Origin: Clostridiales bacterium Firm_08
Lineage (GTDB): Bacteria; Bacillota; Clostridia; Oscillospirales; QAKW01
Reading direction: 5' to 3'
DNA: 64,000 bases
Assembly (NCBI GenBank): GCA_001604045.1
Contig: LVAN01000007.1
Span: 1-64,000, forward strand
Part shown: positions 49,594 through 56,891 of the stretch, piece after piece
How the letters are laid out: each line of letters begins with the position of its first letter
How positions within the stretch are numbered: the first letter of the stretch is position 1
Notes under the pieces: model-generated
What the model saw: the letters and a program-made list of their open reading frames with translations, nothing else
Databases searched by the model: none
Told to the model about the DNA's origin: nothing
Position numbers and translations under genes: made by a program

Positions 49594-49910
49594 CCAAGCC
49601 GCCGAAGGCGGGTTGGTATGTCATCACCGCGCGAAGTGCGGTGTATGGAATCGCCGAAGGCGTATGGCATCACGCCGAAGGCGTGTATGACGTTGTGCTC
49701 GCGCGGCGTATGGCATCACGCCGAAGGCGTGTATGACGTTGTGCCCGCGCGGTGTATGACAGCGCGCCCGCCCGGCGTATGGCATCACGCCGAAGGCGTG
49801 TATTTGGCACGGCGGCTTGATAACATACAACACTTTGTGTTGATGCCATACCGCTTTCGCGGATCACATACGCGACTTCGTCGCGATGACATACAACGCT
49901 TCGCGTTGAT
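49594..49910. repeat. palindrome/constant-spacer array, GTATGNNATC type, about 13 units
   Basis: A 10-bp spacer GTATGNNATC (for example GTATGGCATC, GTATGACGTT) alternates with 9-17 bp palindromes such as ACCGCGC-GAA-GTGCGGT, GCC-GAA-GGC and ACGCC-GAA-GGCGT. From about 49819 the array continues in reverse orientation: spacer GATNNCATAC with AACAC-TTT-GTGTT, GCGAC-TTC-GTCGC, AACGC-TTC-GCGTT. Three units are degenerate. An outer hairpin starts at 49594. No gene is credible here; the 136-aa track ORF reads through the tRNA and array. Confidence 0.85.
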
Positions 49911-49936
49911 CCGGCTGTGAAAGGAGAGAGACCCCT

Positions 49937-50293
49937 ATGGCGAAGAACCTGCTTTTGGAATATTCCGAAAAACTCGCCTTACAATGCGAAACGCTATGCA
50001 AAACGATCAAAGGCAATTCGAATACGGTCTTTCAACTTCGCAAATCGTCATCAAGTGTTTTCGCGAATATTACGGAAGCGCAGTATCCGCAAAGTCTCGC
50101 CGATATGCTCTCCAAATTCAAGATTGCCCGAAAAGAGTGTGCCGAGACTGAAAGTTGGTTGAAAATGCTTTGGAATTCCGGCAGTATCGACGGGGCGGTT
50201 TTCAAGGATCTCCGTAATCTTTGCGGGCGGATCCGGAGAATGCTGACTTCGTCCTGTGTTACGATAGAGAAAAAGATCGACGGGAACAGATAA
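49937..50293 (+). CDS. four-helix-bundle protein (S23/Avd-like family)
   Basis: A 118-aa all-helical protein of the TIGR02436 type. The family pattern of an early Ser-rich turn then 'NITEAQ' and 'KIARKECAETESWLKML' (residues about 42-77), ending 'RIRRMLTSSCVT', fits well. Family members include proteins encoded in 23S rRNA intervening sequences and the accessory Avd of diversity-generating retroelements; they bind nucleic acid in known cases. No reverse transcriptase is nearby. The gene is enclosed by the palindrome array upstream and a repeat-family-1 fragment that begins 3 bp after the stop, so it looks like cargo of an accessory island. Confidence 0.75.
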   Translation: MAKNLLLEYSEKLALQCETLCKTIKGNSNTVFQLRKSSSSVFANITEAQYPQSLADMLSKFKIARKECAETESWLKMLWNSGSIDGAVFKDLRNLCGRIRRMLTSSCVTIEKKIDGNR

Positions 50294-50296
50294 TGT

Positions 50297-50489
50297 CCCG
50301 TCGTCCTTCGCGCCAAAAAACGTTTGATTTTTCCTTGTTTTCAGGTGCGAAGCAGTTTTAAAAGAGGGAAATTTTCGATCAGGCACAGCCGCAAAACGCG
50401 GGAAACCTGGCGGTTTTCAAGGCTTTGCGGCAAAGGGTGGTGGAAATTTCACCTTTCAAAACCGATTTGTCCTTATCGTGGGCCAGCCT
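50297..50489 (-). mobile_element. repeat family 1, truncated copy (about 193 bp)
   Basis: Reverse-complement copy of 34676-34866 at roughly 85% identity by eye, ending in the intact inverted end TTTGTCCTTATCG...CAGCCT (50466-50489). The other end is missing. The last base is the third base of the TAA stop codon of the metallo-hydrolase gene on the minus strand. Confidence 0.75.
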
Positions 50490-52069
50490 TATTTCATCCT
50501 TTTCACGATCTCGTCGATCTCGGCGGTGAGCGCGGCGAGTTCCTTGTTGGGCCGCCCTTTCAGGGAACCTGCGGTCTTTTGCAGTCTGGCGGCGGCGGCA
50601 AGCAGTTTTTCATACGCGGCGTTCTGTCCCTTGCGAACAAAGCGGGGAGACGCCGTGAACACAGCGCTGCCGGTGGCGAGATTATACGTCGTGCCGCTGT
50701 ACGGCGCGACGGCGTTCAGCCCTTTCTCGAATTCCAGCGTGTCGCGGAACGCGGTGCAGGAGGCGTCGTCGCCGTGATTGACGAAAACGAGCGACGGTTT
50801 TTTGCGAAACCCGTCCACCCAGCGAAGCAGACCCGAGCGGTCGGCGTGGCCGCTGGTGCCGTGCAGTTGACAGATCTCGGCGTGGACGATGATCTCCTCG
50901 CCGAACAGCGATACGCTTTTGACGCCGTCGAGCAGTCTGCGCCCCAGCGTGTGGGACGCCTGATATCCCACGAACAGGATCGTGTTTTTGGCGTTCCACA
51001 GATTGTGCTTGAGATGGTGGCGGATCCGTCCCGCCTCGCACATACCGCTGGCGGACAGGATGACCTTCGGGCGGGTATCGAAATTGATGGCTTTGCTCTC
51101 CTCGCTCGTGGCGCTGAGTTCTATGCCTTTGAACCAGATGGGGTTGACGCCTTTTTTGAGCAGCGCTTTCGTCTCCTCGTCAAAATACACGGGATCGGTC
51201 TGCAAAAAGATCTGCGTGGACTCGCTTGCCAGGGGAGAGTCGATATAGACGGGAAAGTCCCCGATGTCGGCGAGCAACCCTTTTTCGCGGATCTCCCGCA
51301 GGGCGTAGAGCATTTCCTGCGTTCTGCCGACAGCAAAGGAGGGGATCACGACGTTGCCGCCCCGCCGCAGGGTGCGGCGCAGGATGCCGACCAACTCGTC
51401 CAGCATATCGCCCGTCGCGGCATGCTCGCGGTTGCCGTAGGTGGACTCGATCATAAGATAGTCCGCGCTTTCCACCGTCTGCGGATCCCGCAGGATGGGC
51501 TGACGTACGTTGCCGATATCACCGCTGAACACCATTTTCTTTTCCGTGCCTTTTTCCCGCATCCATACTTCGATACAGGCGGAACCGAGCAGATGCCCGA
51601 TGTCGGTGAAGCGTATGTCGACGCATTCGCTGACGGGATAGACGCGGTCGTAGTCCAGCCCGATGAAATGCCGAAGCGCGGCGGCCGCGTCCGCCGTCGT
51701 GTAGAGAGGTTCGATCTCCGGCTCGCCCGCCCGTCTGGCCTTTCGGTTCAGCCACTCGGCGTCCGACTCCTGGATGTGCGCGGCGTCCAGCAGCATGATG
51801 CCGCAGAGATCCGCGGTGATGCGGGTGGTGTAGATCTTGCCGTCAAAGCCGTCTTTGACGAGTTTGGGCAGCAGACCGGAATGGTCGATGTGCGCGTGGG
51901 TGAGGAACACCGCGTCGATCTCGGCGGGGCTGACGGGCAGCGGCGCGTTTTCAAGATCGTCGGAGCCCTGCTCCATGCCGCAGTCGATGAGATAGTATCT
52001 GCCGCCGACCTCGAGCAGTGTGCAGCTGCCGGTGACTTCGTGGGCGGCGCCCAAAAACGTGATCTTCAA
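50489..52069 (-). CDS. MBL-fold RNA-processing-type metallo-hydrolase (beta-CASP/RMMBL)
   Basis: A 526-aa metallo-beta-lactamase/beta-CASP protein related to archaeal-type CPSF nucleases and YsgG-like bacterial homologues. Zinc motif 'THAHIDHSG' near 58 is followed by 'DIGHLLGSA' near 155 and 'FSGDIGN' near 180. The beta-CASP part has 'IPSFAVGRTQEMLY' near 248 and 'ILSASGMCEAGRIRHHLK' near 340; the RMMBL tail has 'LHGTSGHADRSGLLRW'. All metal ligands appear present, suggesting an active RNase or nuclease. A C-terminal helix pair of about 60 residues is extra. Its stop abuts a mobile-element end. Confidence 0.86.
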   Translation of the reverse strand: MKITFLGAAHEVTGSCTLLEVGGRYYLIDCGMEQGSDDLENAPLPVSPAEIDAVFLTHAHIDHSGLLPKLVKDGFDGKIYTTRITADLCGIMLLDAAHIQESDAEWLNRKARRAGEPEIEPLYTTADAAAALRHFIGLDYDRVYPVSECVDIRFTDIGHLLGSACIEVWMREKGTEKKMVFSGDIGNVRQPILRDPQTVESADYLMIESTYGNREHAATGDMLDELVGILRRTLRRGGNVVIPSFAVGRTQEMLYALREIREKGLLADIGDFPVYIDSPLASESTQIFLQTDPVYFDEETKALLKKGVNPIWFKGIELSATSEESKAINFDTRPKVILSASGMCEAGRIRHHLKHNLWNAKNTILFVGYQASHTLGRRLLDGVKSVSLFGEEIIVHAEICQLHGTSGHADRSGLLRWVDGFRKKPSLVFVNHGDDASCTAFRDTLEFEKGLNAVAPYSGTTYNLATGSAVFTASPRFVRKGQNAAYEKLLAAAARLQKTAGSLKGRPNKELAALTAEIDEIVKRMK

Positions 52070-52081
52070 TGGCGGAGCCTC

Positions 52082-52753
52082 CTATCCGTAGATCACGGCG
52101 TCCATTTTCTCATCGGGAGAGGGGGCGCCGTCGTTGACCCGGGAGAGCATCCAGCGAAGGACCTCGGGGTCGCGGTAGGTGTCGTCCCAGGAATTGTGCC
52201 CGTTTTCGGGATAGATCGTCAGTCTGGCGTTGCCGCCTTTCCGGTTGACGGCTTCCACCATCTTTTCCGACTCGCGCGGCAGGACCGTCTGATCCTTGCC
52301 GCCGTGGAACGCCCATACCGGCACGTTTTGCAGACGGGAGGCGTTCCAGTACATCCCGCCGCCGCAGATCGGCACGAGACAGGAGAAATATTCCGGCATG
52401 CTCATCCCCAGCGCCCAGGTGCCGTAGCCGCCCATGCTGTTGCCGATCAGCGACACACGGGTATGGTCGACACAGGGCAGGGAAGCCGTTTGCCGGACGA
52501 GCTTTTCAAGCGTTTCGAAAACGTCCCACCACGAGTTGCGGGAACAGAGCGGCGCGACCGCCACGAAGGAAAACTGCGGCATTTCCGCGGTGATGCGGAA
52601 AAACGCGTTCCGTTTCAGCACCTCGATATCGTCGCCGCGCGTGCCCGCGCCGTGCAGGAATATGACAAGGGGATATTTTTTTTCGGCGTCAAAGCCGTCG
52701 GGGAAGCGGATCAGATACCGCAGACCGTCAAGCTCTCTCTCTTCTGTTTTCAT
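52082..52753 (-). CDS. alpha/beta hydrolase (esterase, phospholipase/carboxylesterase type)
   Basis: A 223-aa cytosolic hydrolase. The oxyanion loop 'FLHGAGTRGDD' (~32), nucleophile Ser in 'GNSMGGYGTW' (~107), Asp in 'GGKDQTVLP' and His in 'ENGHNSWDD' (~186) complete a catalytic triad. It most resembles feruloyl-esterase/dienelactone-type enzymes of the prolyl oligopeptidase clan that lack a secretion signal. It lies 12 bp upstream of the metallo-hydrolase gene on the same strand and is probably co-transcribed. Substrate unknown, though two glycosidases elsewhere in the window suggest plant-glycan catabolism. Confidence 0.83.
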   Translation of the reverse strand: MKTEERELDGLRYLIRFPDGFDAEKKYPLVIFLHGAGTRGDDIEVLKRNAFFRITAEMPQFSFVAVAPLCSRNSWWDVFETLEKLVRQTASLPCVDHTRVSLIGNSMGGYGTWALGMSMPEYFSCLVPICGGGMYWNASRLQNVPVWAFHGGKDQTVLPRESEKMVEAVNRKGGNARLTIYPENGHNSWDDTYRDPEVLRWMLSRVNDGAPSPDEKMDAVIYG

Positions 52754-52785
52754 AGTGACATCTCCCGTTTTTTGTTTTTGATGTG

Positions 52786-52821
52786 AAAAAGCACTTCCTT
52801 CTATCTTAAAAAGGAAGTGCT
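52786..52821 (-). terminator. terminator of rpsT
   Basis: On the minus strand AGCACTTCCTT ... AAGGAAGTGCT (11-bp perfect stem, 10-nt loop) followed by TTTTT. Confidence 0.88.
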
Positions 52822-52838
52822 CTCGCGTTTTTCAGGGT

Positions 52839-53102
52839 TTAGCCGACACTGTTGAGTTTTTTGGTCAACTGGCTCTTTTTGCGTGCCGCTTTATTTTTGT
52901 GGAGAAGGTTGACGGATGCTGCTTTGTCCACTTTCTTGACCGCAACGGTATACGCTACTGTGGCTGCATCCTTATCCCCTGCTTCAACGGCAGCGTCGAA
53001 TTTCTTGATGAGCGTTTTCAGTTCGCTCTTCGCGCTCTTATTGGCGTTGGTTTTCGTCTCGGTGACGATCACTCTTTTTTTCGCGGATTTGATATTCGGC
53101 AT
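52839..53102 (-). CDS. rpsT: 30S ribosomal protein S20
   Basis: An 87-aa, Lys-rich, all-helical primary 16S rRNA-binding protein. The opening 'MPNIKSAKKRVIVTETKTNAN' pattern and C-terminal 'NLLHKNKAARKKSQLTKKL' are typical of S20. It has its own promoter and terminator and is divergent from the sigH gene, as in many Firmicutes where rpsT stands alone. Confidence 0.97.
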   Translation of the reverse strand: MPNIKSAKKRVIVTETKTNANKSAKSELKTLIKKFDAAVEAGDKDAATVAYTVAVKKVDKAASVNLLHKNKAARKKSQLTKKLNSVG

Positions 53103-53137
53103 ATCTGCACCCTCCTCTCATTTTTACAGTTGTTTGT

Positions 53138-53166
53138 ATTTTACCACTTACCTTTTGCAAAATCAA
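53138..53166 (-). promoter_or_regulatory. promoter for rpsT
   Basis: On the minus strand TTGATT, a 17-nt spacer and TAAAAT. Confidence 0.8.
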
Positions 53167-53196
53167 TACTTTTTTTCAAAAAAGTGATAATTTTTC

Positions 53197-53225
53197 TTGA
53201 CTTTACGCGAGGAATATTATAAAAT
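53197..53225 (+). promoter_or_regulatory. promoter for sigH
   Basis: TTGACT, a 17-nt spacer and TAAAAT. The -35 TTG is the start codon proposed in the ORF track, which is therefore wrong. Its -35 box lies 30 bp from that of rpsT, back to back. Confidence 0.85.
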
Positions 53226-53268
53226 ATGTACATATAGACGAAAAATTTTAAACAGAAAGGCCCTCGAT

Positions 53269-53817
53269 TTGGAGAAACAGACATTTTTCGACACGTCGCT
53301 GCTGGATCAGGCGCGGCAGGGGAGTGAAAAAGCGTACGGCGCCATCCTTCGTTTTTTCTTTCCCGTCATCAAGGGCATTTCCGGCTCGTATTTTCTGACG
53401 GGGGGCGACCGGGAGGATCTTTTTCAGGAGGGTCTTATCGGTCTGTATGGCGCGGTGCAGAGTTATGACGCGTCCCGCCATGAGGATTTCGTCAAGTACG
53501 CCAAGATCTGTATCCATCGCGCGATGATCAACGCCATCCGCAGCGACCGCCGCAAAAAGCATATGCCCCTCAACGGCAGTGTGCCGCTGGAGGAGACGCT
53601 TTCCGACCGCACGGGCGATCCCGAGCAGATCGTGCTGCGGCAGGAACGGTACGTTGAGGTCTACGACAAGATGATGGAAGCGCTCTCCCCCTGGGAGAGA
53701 AAGGTGCTGGCATTATACCTGGAAGGGCGCGGCACGCGGGAGATCGCGTCTCTTTGCGGACGGAGCGTCAGATCGGTCGGCAACGCGCTGACCCGTGTGC
53801 GGGGGAAATTTCGATAA
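53269..53817 (+). CDS. sigH: SigH-like sigma-70 factor
   Basis: A 182-aa alternative sigma factor. Region 2 reads 'SYFLTGGDREDLFQEGLIGLYGAV' with features of Spo0H ('SYFLxGaDREDxxQEGmIGLY'), and 'RSDRRKKHMPLNGSVPLEE' also parallels SigH. Region 4 contains 'LSPWERKVLALYLEGRGTREIA'. SigH drives entry into sporulation and stationary phase. TTG at 53269 is chosen: AGAAAGG lies upstream, and the longer track start coincides with the promoter. The tail is about 20 residues shorter than in Bacillus SigH. A neighbour encodes a zinc-ribbon protein. Confidence 0.87.
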   Translation: MEKQTFFDTSLLDQARQGSEKAYGAILRFFFPVIKGISGSYFLTGGDREDLFQEGLIGLYGAVQSYDASRHEDFVKYAKICIHRAMINAIRSDRRKKHMPLNGSVPLEETLSDRTGDPEQIVLRQERYVEVYDKMMEALSPWERKVLALYLEGRGTREIASLCGRSVRSVGNALTRVRGKFR

Positions 53818-53901
53818 TATGCCTGTCTTTGGTAAGGAAAAGCGGTTCGATTCCGCTTGCAGGTAAAATATTTTTTTCCAAAAAAGGAAGAGGTAAAGCA
53901 A

Positions 53902-54183
53902 ATGTTTGAAGACAAAACACTGGTATGCAAAGAGTGCGGTAAAGAATTCGTGTTTACCGCCGGCGAGCAGGAATTCTACGCGGAAAAGGGTTTCCAGAAC
54001 GAGCCCCAGAGATGCAAAGAATGCCGTGACGCGAGAAAAGCCGCCGCCAAGAGCGCGAGAGTCATGTACGACGCCGTATGTGCCGCTTGCGGAGCCGAGT
54101 GCAAGGTTCCTTTCAAACCGACAGAAGACAGACCTGTTTATTGCAGTGAATGCTTCGCCAAAATGAAAGAACAGGAAGCATAA
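53902..54183 (+). CDS. zinc-ribbon protein (zf-trcl type), 93 aa
   Basis: A small protein with two zinc sites. The first, 'LVCKECGKEFVFTAGEQEFY' with 'RCKECRDARK', matches the probable zinc-ribbon domain PF13451. The second is 'CAACGAECKVPFKP' with 'VYCSECFAKM', a CxxC pair typical of RNA polymerase- or ribosome-associated zinc ribbons. ATG 53902 is preferred, with GGAAGAGG upstream. It is abundant in Clostridia and of unknown role, probably nucleic-acid binding. The terminator is at 54210. Confidence 0.82.
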   Translation: MFEDKTLVCKECGKEFVFTAGEQEFYAEKGFQNEPQRCKECRDARKAAAKSARVMYDAVCAACGAECKVPFKPTEDRPVYCSECFAKMKEQEA

Positions 54184-54209
54184 ACTTATCATATAATTTT
54201 ATTGCTCCG

Positions 54210-54241
54210 AAAACAGCCGACCTTTCAAGGTCGGCTGTTTT
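54210..54241 (+). terminator. terminator after the zinc-ribbon gene
   Basis: AAAACAGCCGACCTT-TC-AAGGTCGGCTGTTTTT, 15-bp perfect stem with T-run. It also forms the left bracket of the family-2 element. Confidence 0.92.
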
Positions 54242-54242
54242 T

Positions 54243-54508
54243 CAGCGTGTTAAAGAGGTTCTTTAACACGCTGGCAGACTGCAAAAAAGGAAGTTGCATT
54301 TCACCGAGCCGTTCTCGTCGGCGTACGTGGGTACGGTAGAGAGCGGATCGGTGGAAAACAGAGAAAAGCCTTGCAGGGCAAGGCTTCCTTGAATGAAATC
54401 ATTTGTTTTTTCTGTTGTGATCTTGGACTTTGAACTTTACTGAAAACGAAACTATTTAAAACTATGTTCCTGTTTCTCTGTGGTGAAACGACTTTTTTGA
54501 CAGTCTGG
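54243..54508. mobile_element. MITE-like element, family 2, short copy (266 bp)
   Basis: It has the same order as the copy at 43383: hairpin CAGCGTGTTAAAG...CTTTAACACGCTG, end CAGACTGCAAAAAAGG, GTCGGCGTAC, GCGGATCGGTGGAAAACAG, AAAGCCTTGCA..GCAAGGCTT hairpin, AAACTATTTAAAACTATG, and closing GACAGTCTG. It lacks the 104-bp interior of the long copy. With the two flanking hairpins it fills the gap 54184-54555; no gene is present. Confidence 0.7.
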
Positions 54509-54541
54509 AAAACAGCCGACCTTGAAAGGTCGGCTGTTTTT
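54509..54541. terminator. second copy of the 54210 terminator, inverted
   Basis: AAAACAGCCGACCTT-GA-AAGGTCGGCTGTTTTT. The loop GA is the complement of TC at 54225, so this copy is the exact reverse complement of the left one. On the minus strand it would terminate the HAD gene. Confidence 0.85.
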
Positions 54542-54555
54542 GTCGCGCGGACTGT

Positions 54556-55137
54556 TTATTTTTCGTATTCCTCCCACGGGATGAGCGTGTCGCCTTTGAC
54601 GATAAAGCTTTTGCCCTCGGCGATGCACGCCATCGGCGTGTCGGAGAGGGAGTCGGAGTAGAAATCGTCCACCGTCGCGTAGGGGATCTCCTCCCGCAGG
54701 CGGCGGACCTTTTCCTCCCCCCAGCAGTTGAGGCCGGTGTATTTTCCGGTCTTTTTATCCACCCGGGAAGCGATGAGGTTGCAAAGTCCCAGCCGCTCTA
54801 TCGCCGGACGGAGCAGAAACTCCGGCGAGGCGGAGATGATGAGATCGTCCGGTTTTTTCTGCGCGAGATACCATTCTTTTATATTTTTGAAATGGCTCTC
54901 CCAAAAGGCGTCCACCATCCCGTCGATGTCGTCGACGGCGGTGAAAAAGCGGTAGAAATTCTCCTTGAAGGTCGTCTTGTCGATCTTTTTCAGCAGTTTC
55001 CAGGACAGCGCCTTTCCGCCCTGCATCGGCAGAAAGCGCAAAACGCCCGGGCGCTGTTTCAGACAGAAAAAGTAGAAATCTCTCGTACTGTCGCCGTTAT
55101 AGATGGTCTCGTCGAAATCGTATCCGTTCATTTGCAT
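54556..55137 (-). CDS. HAD-superfamily phosphatase (subfamily IB, PSPase-like)
   Basis: A 193-aa HAD hydrolase. Motif I is 'YDFDETIYNGDS' (DxDxT, nucleophile Asp near residue 7), motif II Ser in 'LIISASPEFLL' near 100, a Lys near 125-140 and motif IV 'DDFYSDSLSDTPM' near 158. It resembles phosphoserine phosphatase-like enzymes acting on small phosphate esters. The first Met (55137) overlaps the rqcH stop; Met3 (55131) is an equally good start. It is the last gene of the trmK-Nif3-rqcH-HAD run. Confidence 0.87.
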   Translation of the reverse strand: MQMNGYDFDETIYNGDSTRDFYFFCLKQRPGVLRFLPMQGGKALSWKLLKKIDKTTFKENFYRFFTAVDDIDGMVDAFWESHFKNIKEWYLAQKKPDDLIISASPEFLLRPAIERLGLCNLIASRVDKKTGKYTGLNCWGEEKVRRLREEIPYATVDDFYSDSLSDTPMACIAEGKSFIVKGDTLIPWEEYEK

Positions 55138-56888
55138 CGTATCCTTTCCGCAAGTTTTTCATCGGGGGTGACCACGACGGTGTAGTAGCCCTCATAGACC
55201 ACCATACCGGGCCGGGCGCCCGCCGGTTTTTTAACGTGCCCCACCGGGCAGTAGTCGACGCTGACTTTGCCGTCGTTTTTCGCCTTGGAATAGAAGGCGC
55301 ACAGACTCGCCGCCTGCAGCAGGGTGTTGTCGGGGATATCCTCGAGCGCCTTGCCGCCCGTCACGAGCAGCGTGTGGCTGCCGTGGACGTCTTTGGTGTG
55401 CATCCATATATCGCCCTTGCGGCTGAGCCGCACGGTGATATGATCGTTTTGCAGATTGTTCTTGCCGACCAGGACGGTGTAGCCGTCGTCGGTGATAAAA
55501 CGGCGGGGGCCGGAGAGATCCGGTTTTCTGATATCCTTGCCGCCGCGCGGTTTGAGATATCCGCAGGAGATGAGTTCCGCGCGGATCTGTCCGATATCCT
55601 CCTCGGTCTCCGCGTCGCACAGCGCGACGAATACCGAGTCGAGATAGGCGAGTTCCTCGTCGTCCTTGCGGATGAGTTCGGCTATGATGCCGGCGCCCTT
55701 TTTCGCCTTGTTGTATTTTTTGAAATACGCCGCGGCGTTTTGGATGGGACTTTTGTCCGGCGCGAGCGGGATGGAGACCTCGGCAAGCGCCGGGTCGTAG
55801 AAATTCGCGGCGGTAAGCGTACGGTCGCCTTTCCGGATGGCGCCGAGGTTGGCCTGGATGATCTCGCCGTACACGCGGAAGGTGTCCGCGCTTTTGCTGT
55901 TTTCCAGTTCTTTTTGCCGGACCGAGCGGGTGCGCTTGATGCGCGCGCCGGTGCGGGCGAGGAAATTCAAAAGATCGTCGCTGCGCTGCCGCATACGGCG
56001 GGCGTCCGCCTCTTTGGTGTAAAATTCCTCCAGCAGAGCGCTGGGGGACGGTTGAGGGATCTCATAACAGGCCGCGCCGTACTGCCGCACCGGGGTGAAG
56101 GTGAAGTCCAGCGTCTTGCCGTCGGAGCGGCGGCGAAGCATCACGCCGTTCCACCGGCCGGCGCGGATGGTATCGACCAGCGCCGCGATGTCCGCCGCGA
56201 CGCGCTCTTTCTGCGGCGCGGAAAGGTCCCCGATCCGTTTGTCCGTCGCGTAAACGGCGCGGTAGCAGATCTCACGGGCGGTGAGGGGACAGATGCCGGC
56301 ATAGGTGTCCATCAGCGCCGCCCACAGTTCGGTATCCGCCGGTCTGTCCCACAGGGGATCGACAGGGGAGGCGTCAAGAAAGGGGATCTTGCCTTGCAGG
56401 GGCGGCATCTCATAGGGAAGCCCCGGCAGGATCTCCCGGCTGTGCGCCGACAGATCGGCGTAGCGGACGGCGTTTACGATCCTGTGATTTTCGTCGATGA
56501 GTATGATGTTGGCGCTGCGGCCGAGGATCTCCAGCAGCAGCGTTTTCTCGACCGGTTCGAAAAATTCGTTTTTCGCGTCGAATTCGAGACAGAGTACCCG
56601 CTCGAACGCCGGGCATACTACGCGTTTCAGCCGCGCGCCGCCGAGGTGTTTGCGCAGTACCATACAAAAATTGGGCGGGACTTTCGGATTTTCCGGCGAC
56701 ACGTCCGTCAGATGGGCGCGCGCGGCGTTCGGCGCGCAGGAAAGCATCAGCGAATGCTTGCCCTCGCCCCGGAACCGCAGGATGATCTCGTCCCGTGAGG
56801 GCTGATAGATCTTGTCGACGAATGCGCCGGAAAGCGTGTCGTCGAGTTCCCGCCGGATATATGTCAAAAACGCGGCGTCCAGTGCCAT
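55128..56888 (-). CDS. rqcH: ribosome quality control factor RqcH (NFACT protein)
   Basis: A 586-aa Rqc2/NEMF homologue that binds stalled 50S subunits and directs C-terminal poly-Ala tailing. NFACT-N (1-180) contains 'KIYQPSRDEIILRFRG' and 'NFCMVLRKHLGGARL'; helix-hairpin and coiled regions occupy about 275-430. NFACT-R near 455-580 has 'VGKNNLQNDHITVR', 'DIWMHTKDVHGSHTLL' and 'YCPVGHVKKPAGARPG', all diagnostic. Older annotations call it fibronectin-binding protein. No RqcP gene is adjacent. Confidence 0.94.
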   Translation of the reverse strand: MALDAAFLTYIRRELDDTLSGAFVDKIYQPSRDEIILRFRGEGKHSLMLSCAPNAARAHLTDVSPENPKVPPNFCMVLRKHLGGARLKRVVCPAFERVLCLEFDAKNEFFEPVEKTLLLEILGRSANIILIDENHRIVNAVRYADLSAHSREILPGLPYEMPPLQGKIPFLDASPVDPLWDRPADTELWAALMDTYAGICPLTAREICYRAVYATDKRIGDLSAPQKERVAADIAALVDTIRAGRWNGVMLRRRSDGKTLDFTFTPVRQYGAACYEIPQPSPSALLEEFYTKEADARRMRQRSDDLLNFLARTGARIKRTRSVRQKELENSKSADTFRVYGEIIQANLGAIRKGDRTLTAANFYDPALAEVSIPLAPDKSPIQNAAAYFKKYNKAKKGAGIIAELIRKDDEELAYLDSVFVALCDAETEEDIGQIRAELISCGYLKPRGGKDIRKPDLSGPRRFITDDGYTVLVGKNNLQNDHITVRLSRKGDIWMHTKDVHGSHTLLVTGGKALEDIPDNTLLQAASLCAFYSKAKNDGKVSVDYCPVGHVKKPAGARPGMVVYEGYYTVVVTPDEKLAERIRCK

Positions 56889-56891
56889 TTC

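Noticed and set aside
49594-49910. CRISPR array
   Set aside because: The constant part is only 10 bp and the variable parts are short palindromes rather than ~30-bp unique spacers; no cas gene is in the window.
49510-49920. 136-aa ORF across the tRNA and array
   Set aside because: It begins inside tRNA-Lys, crosses a strong terminator and encodes only the repeat translation.
49937-50293. Diversity-generating retroelement
   Set aside because: The four-helix protein resembles Avd, but there is no reverse transcriptase, template repeat or variable-repeat target gene nearby.
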